8,663 nt of DNA from Spirochaeta_B sp964398645 (lineage in GTDB: Bacteria; Spirochaetota; Spirochaetia; DSM-27196; DSM-8902). Within the stretch, counting starts at the first letter, position 1. Every line of letters starts with the position of its first letter. Both the position numbers and the translations under genes were made by a program. The stretch is from contig CAYNNU010000096.1 in the NCBI GenBank assembly GCA_964398645.1, positions 1 to 8,663 on the forward strand, given 5' to 3'. This document shows, piece after piece, positions 6,281 through 8,663 of this stretch. The notes beneath the pieces were generated by a model that ran no database searches, was not told the origin of the DNA, and saw only the letters and a program-made list of their open reading frames with translations.

Positions 6281-7291
6281 TCAAAGACGAAGCAAGGGGC
6301 TTCGAAAAAATCTGGGCTGACCGCCTCTGAGCACTATGCCCATATCCAGGCATGGCCCATTCTGATTTTTTGTAAAAGGGTAGGCAAAATCCTGTAAATC
6401 AACTTGGTTCTCTTGCTCCTCCTGCTTTTCAGCCTTCTCCGCCTTTTCCGCGTGTACATAGAAATCCAAATCCTCAATCCAGGCTTTTCCCCGCCCAATT
6501 GCCTGACTCAATAATGATTCCACACTGCCGGAATATGCTTCGCCCGTAACTGGATTACACCAGCTCAAAGGGTTTTCAAAAAAACGGGATTGGCGGCGGC
6601 CGACTGGATAAAATACACTGCTCATATCCTTATTGCTGCCGCGAACCGGCACATATACAAGACGCCCCAGAAGCCGCAAAAGACGAGATGAAAACAAGCG
6701 CTGAATCTTTTGATGGCTTGTAATCAAGCGCCGGGCTTCCTGCTTTGTCAGGGAGTCATCCCCGGAATAAAACACGCCAAGGCACTCCAAAAAAGCTTCT
6801 TCGCTCACCAGCTTTTTTGCATCTGCATAAGCCCTGTGCACTTTCCCCCGAAAAGGCGCTGGATATTTTTTTTGTAGATATTGATCCAAAGCCGACTCAA
6901 AAGCAGCATGTCGGTAAAAACCTCCATCCTCTTCTGTCTTACCCGTGTAATAAAAAATCATGGGATGAAACACCGTATCGGCAGCAATGTGGCAGAGCGC
7001 CCCAGCCGCAAAGGCTAGAACATAAGCAGGAACCTGCCCGCCAGAGCGATAATACTTGAGCAAAGCCTTTACCGGCGCAAAGCTATCATTCGATCCCTTG
7101 CCGTGCAGTCTGTCGCTCATTTTTTTCAGATATTCGTATTCCTGTCCGCGCTGATAAAACCCGCAATCATGGCAAACCGAACCAAGCACAAACCAGCTTT
7201 GAAAGCGCCCGATCGCCATGACTATCGGCAACGCAGAAAGCAGCTTGGCTGTCTCCTGTGCAATTATCCAGTGGCCAATCTCCTTCGGCAT
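6281..7291 (-). CDS. Zinc-dependent phospholipase C family protein, no signal peptide
   Basis: This 336-residue protein matches the zinc-dependent phospholipase C fold (Pfam Zn_dep_PLPC type) found in many bacterial hydrolases of unknown substrate. Likely zinc ligands appear in family order: H7 (GHW), D42 (GSVCHD), H63, H101 and D105 (GALCHIAAD), H109 (FHP), H128 and E132. The spacings H101/D105 and H128/E132 are both four, as in B. cereus phospholipase C (H118/D122, H142/E146); this mapping is by eye, without an alignment. Unlike secreted phospholipases it has no signal peptide and lacks the N-terminal Trp ligand, so it probably acts in the cytoplasm. A charged stretch (281-296, with AEK three times) interrupts the C-terminal part, which lies outside the conserved core. 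ATG 7291 lies two bases after the permease stop, with AGGA nine bases before it inside the permease gene. The two are therefore one operon and likely coupled. Confidence 0.85.
   Translation of the reverse strand: MPKEIGHWIIAQETAKLLSALPIVMAIGRFQSWFVLGSVCHDCGFYQRGQEYEYLKKMSDRLHGKGSNDSFAPVKALLKYYRSGGQVPAYVLAFAAGALCHIAADTVFHPMIFYYTGKTEEDGGFYRHAAFESALDQYLQKKYPAPFRGKVHRAYADAKKLVSEEAFLECLGVFYSGDDSLTKQEARRLITSHQKIQRLFSSRLLRLLGRLVYVPVRGSNKDMSSVFYPVGRRQSRFFENPLSWCNPVTGEAYSGSVESLLSQAIGRGKAWIEDLDFYVHAEKAEKAEKQEEQENQVDLQDFAYPFTKNQNGPCLDMGIVLRGGQPRFFRSPLLRL
6425..6451 (-). repeat. Three AEK codon triplets in the phospholipase-like gene
   Basis: Residues 281-289 read AEK three times, encoded by slightly different 9-base units (GCGGAAAAG, GCGGAGAAG, GCTGAAAAG). 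They begin a Glu/Gln/Lys-rich linker that probably forms an exposed helix. Near-identical units suggest replication slippage, and copy number may vary between strains. Confidence 0.7.
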
Positions 7292-7293
7292 AG

Positions 7294-8607
7294 CTAGCGA
7301 TCCTGCGTAGCGAAATTCTCTGCAGCGCGGCGGCCTTCATCAATATCTACCTTAAGAAGCAAGAAAAAACCAAGCCCAAAAAGTACCAATAGCGAGAGAA
7401 TCCCAATCCTGTTGCTTCCGCTTAAGAGCGTAGAAAATCCAACCAATAGCGGCCCGATAATGGCAGCGAACTTGCCAAACATATTAAAGAAGCCGAAAAA
7501 CTCACCTTCTTTTCCCGGCGGCACAAGGCGGGAAAAAAGACTACGACTCAGGGCTTGAATGCCGCCTTGAAAAAGCCCCACAGCTACCGCCAACAAATAG
7601 AAATGCAGTTCAACCTGCATTAGGGAACCCAGACTCGTAAGCACAAAATATGCAACGATTGCAATGAGCAAAGCCCGCTTTAGACCGATCTTCCCCGCAA
7701 AGCCTGCATACAACAGCGTCGCCGGAAAGGCCACAAATTGCGTAATCAGCAAAGCAGTAATCAATGATGAAGAAGAAAAATCCAGCGATGCCCCAAAATC
7801 CACCGCCATCCTGATCACCGTATCTACACCATCTATGTAAAACCAGTACGCCAACAAAAATAGCGCTGTATATTTTAGCTTGCGAATATGCGTAAACGTG
7901 ATCCACAACTCTTTGAAGCTTTGACTCACCACATTTCCCGACTGTGCTCCGCCGGCATCAGCCCCGGCATTACCGCCAGGATTCTGTCGGGCCTTCTCCA
8001 CTACATTGACCAGCAATGGAATGGTAAACAACGCCCACCAAATACCTACGGTCACAAAAGAAAAGCGCACAGCAATTACATCATTTGCCAGTCCAAAATA
8101 CTGTGGAAAAAGATACATCGCTACGTTCACAGCAAACAACAAGCCCCCGCCGATATAGCCTAGCGAAAAGCCGAGCGAGGAAACAAAATCCACACTATCT
8201 GTATTACTCGCGCTTGGAAGCAGTGCATCGTAAAAAATATTCCCGCCGGAAAACCCCAGCACACCCATGGTGTATACCGCCATAGCCAGCACCCACTGAC
8301 CCTGAGCAACAAACCAGAAAGCCAGCGAGGAAGCTGAACCAATAAAAGCGAACACCAACAGAAAGCGCTTTTTCACGCTGGCCTTATCGGCGATTGTGCC
8401 CAAAATAGGCGCGATTGCAGCAACAATGAGCGATGCAATCGAATTGACTACCCCAAGCCAAAATGTTGAAAGCCCGGCATCAGCACCCGCTGACCAATAG
8501 GCCTTAAAAAAGACCGGGAAAAATCCCGCCATTATCGTGGTTGTAAAGGCAGAGTTTGCCCAGTCATACATTGCCCAACTCAAAGACACCTTATTCAATC
8601 GTTTCAC
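7294..8607 (-). CDS. UMF1 / Atg22-like major facilitator superfamily permease
   Basis: This 437-residue, strongly hydrophobic protein with about 11-12 membrane helices fits the UMF1 family of MFS permeases, related to fungal vacuolar Atg22. Signs are SWAMYDWANSAF at residues 10-21, the GTIADKASVKKR loop between helices 2 and 3 (about 70-81), FYDALLP (125-131), YWFYIDGVDTV (254-264), GGIQALSRS (348-356) and EFFGFFNMFGKF (369-380). A Gly/Ala/Asn-rich cytoplasmic loop (about 205-226) separates the two halves. Atg22 exports amino acids from the vacuole, but bacterial UMF1 substrates are unknown. The start is GTG at 8607 behind a strong Shine-Dalgarno (GGGGGAGGG). It is the first gene of an operon with the phospholipase C-like protein, whose ATG comes two bases after the TAG. 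A shared job, such as moving a product of that enzyme, is possible but only inferred. Confidence 0.92.
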   Translation of the reverse strand: MKRLNKVSLSWAMYDWANSAFTTTIMAGFFPVFFKAYWSAGADAGLSTFWLGVVNSIASLIVAAIAPILGTIADKASVKKRFLLVFAFIGSASSLAFWFVAQGQWVLAMAVYTMGVLGFSGGNIFYDALLPSASNTDSVDFVSSLGFSLGYIGGGLLFAVNVAMYLFPQYFGLANDVIAVRFSFVTVGIWWALFTIPLLVNVVEKARQNPGGNAGADAGGAQSGNVVSQSFKELWITFTHIRKLKYTALFLLAYWFYIDGVDTVIRMAVDFGASLDFSSSSLITALLITQFVAFPATLLYAGFAGKIGLKRALLIAIVAYFVLTSLGSLMQVELHFYLLAVAVGLFQGGIQALSRSLFSRLVPPGKEGEFFGFFNMFGKFAAIIGPLLVGFSTLLSGSNRIGILSLLVLFGLGFFLLLKVDIDEGRRAAENFATQDR

Positions 8608-8663
8608 GTAACCCTCCCCCCAACCAAAAAACTATACCAGCAAGATTAAATCTTAATGAAGCC
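8608..8663 (-). promoter_or_regulatory. Control region of the permease-phospholipase operon with a 13-bp palindrome
   Basis: On the minus strand TATAGT (8636-8631) is a possible -10 box. GGAGGG a few bases before GTG 8607 is an unusually strong ribosome site. Just upstream of the -10, in the spacer/-35 zone, AAGATT-T-AATCTT (minus-strand reading; 8642-8654) is a perfect 13-bp palindrome that could bind a dimeric regulator. No good -35 is visible (TTCATT is three of six at an 18-base spacing), which would fit an activator-dependent promoter. The upstream gene lies outside the window. Confidence 0.45.

Noticed and set aside
6278..6310. GCTTC/GAAGC inverted repeats, including CGAAGC-AAGGG-GCTTCG (6288-6304), between the convergent ankyrin and phospholipase-like genes
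   Set aside because: Stems are only 5-6 bp. The plus strand has an A-run after the hairpin instead of T, and on the minus strand the T-run comes before the hairpin. Most of it codes for the enzyme's C-terminus. Not a convincing terminator on either strand.
1..8663. tRNA or rRNA genes, CRISPR arrays, insertion sequences, integrase or attachment sites
   Set aside because: Gaps between genes are all about 110 bases or less. I found no tRNA-like fold, spaced direct-repeat array, transposase frame or flanking terminal repeats by eye.

Overview
The window is a dense piece of bacterial chromosome (roughly 96% coding, mid-range GC). It holds nine protein genes, one of them cut by the left edge. I see no RNA gene, insertion sequence, CRISPR array or phage gene. 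The gene types point to a spirochaete, probably Treponema/Spirochaetaceae-like: a 7TMR-DISM receptor fused to a class III cyclase, a secreted ankyrin protein with 34-residue repeats, and a UMF1 permease. This is inference from gene content, since no ribosomal RNA or housekeeping marker is present.

Left part: two small exported proteins of unknown function lie head to tail on the minus strand (756-160, then 112 to beyond the left edge). They diverge from a TRIC/UPF0126 membrane protein (865-1470, plus strand). One base after its stop begins a near-consensus promoter for a umuD-umuC pair (1507-3218). The two umu genes overlap by ATGA and have complete UmuD self-cleavage and Y-family polymerase active sites. 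A 7-bp inverted repeat spaced by 9 bp covers the -10 box and the umuD start codon and is a candidate operator.

Middle: umuC converges on a large minus-strand receptor adenylate cyclase (5260-3215), and the two stop codons share the bases TTAA. The cyclase diverges from a secreted ankyrin-repeat protein (5365-6258) across a 104-bp regulatory gap. That gap carries two TATACTA copies.

Right part: a UMF1/Atg22-like permease and a zinc-dependent phospholipase C-family protein form a tight minus-strand operon (8607-7294 and 7291-6281, 2 nt apart). It is preceded by a strong ribosome site, a -10-like box and a 13-bp perfect palindrome.

I do not see a clear new multi-gene defence or mobile system. 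The most notable points are the umuDC control region and apparently leaderless umuD, the terminator-less tail-to-tail overlap of an SOS-type operon with a cAMP receptor, the cytoplasmic-looking phospholipase C-like enzyme coupled to a permease, and the unrecognised exported pair at the left edge.
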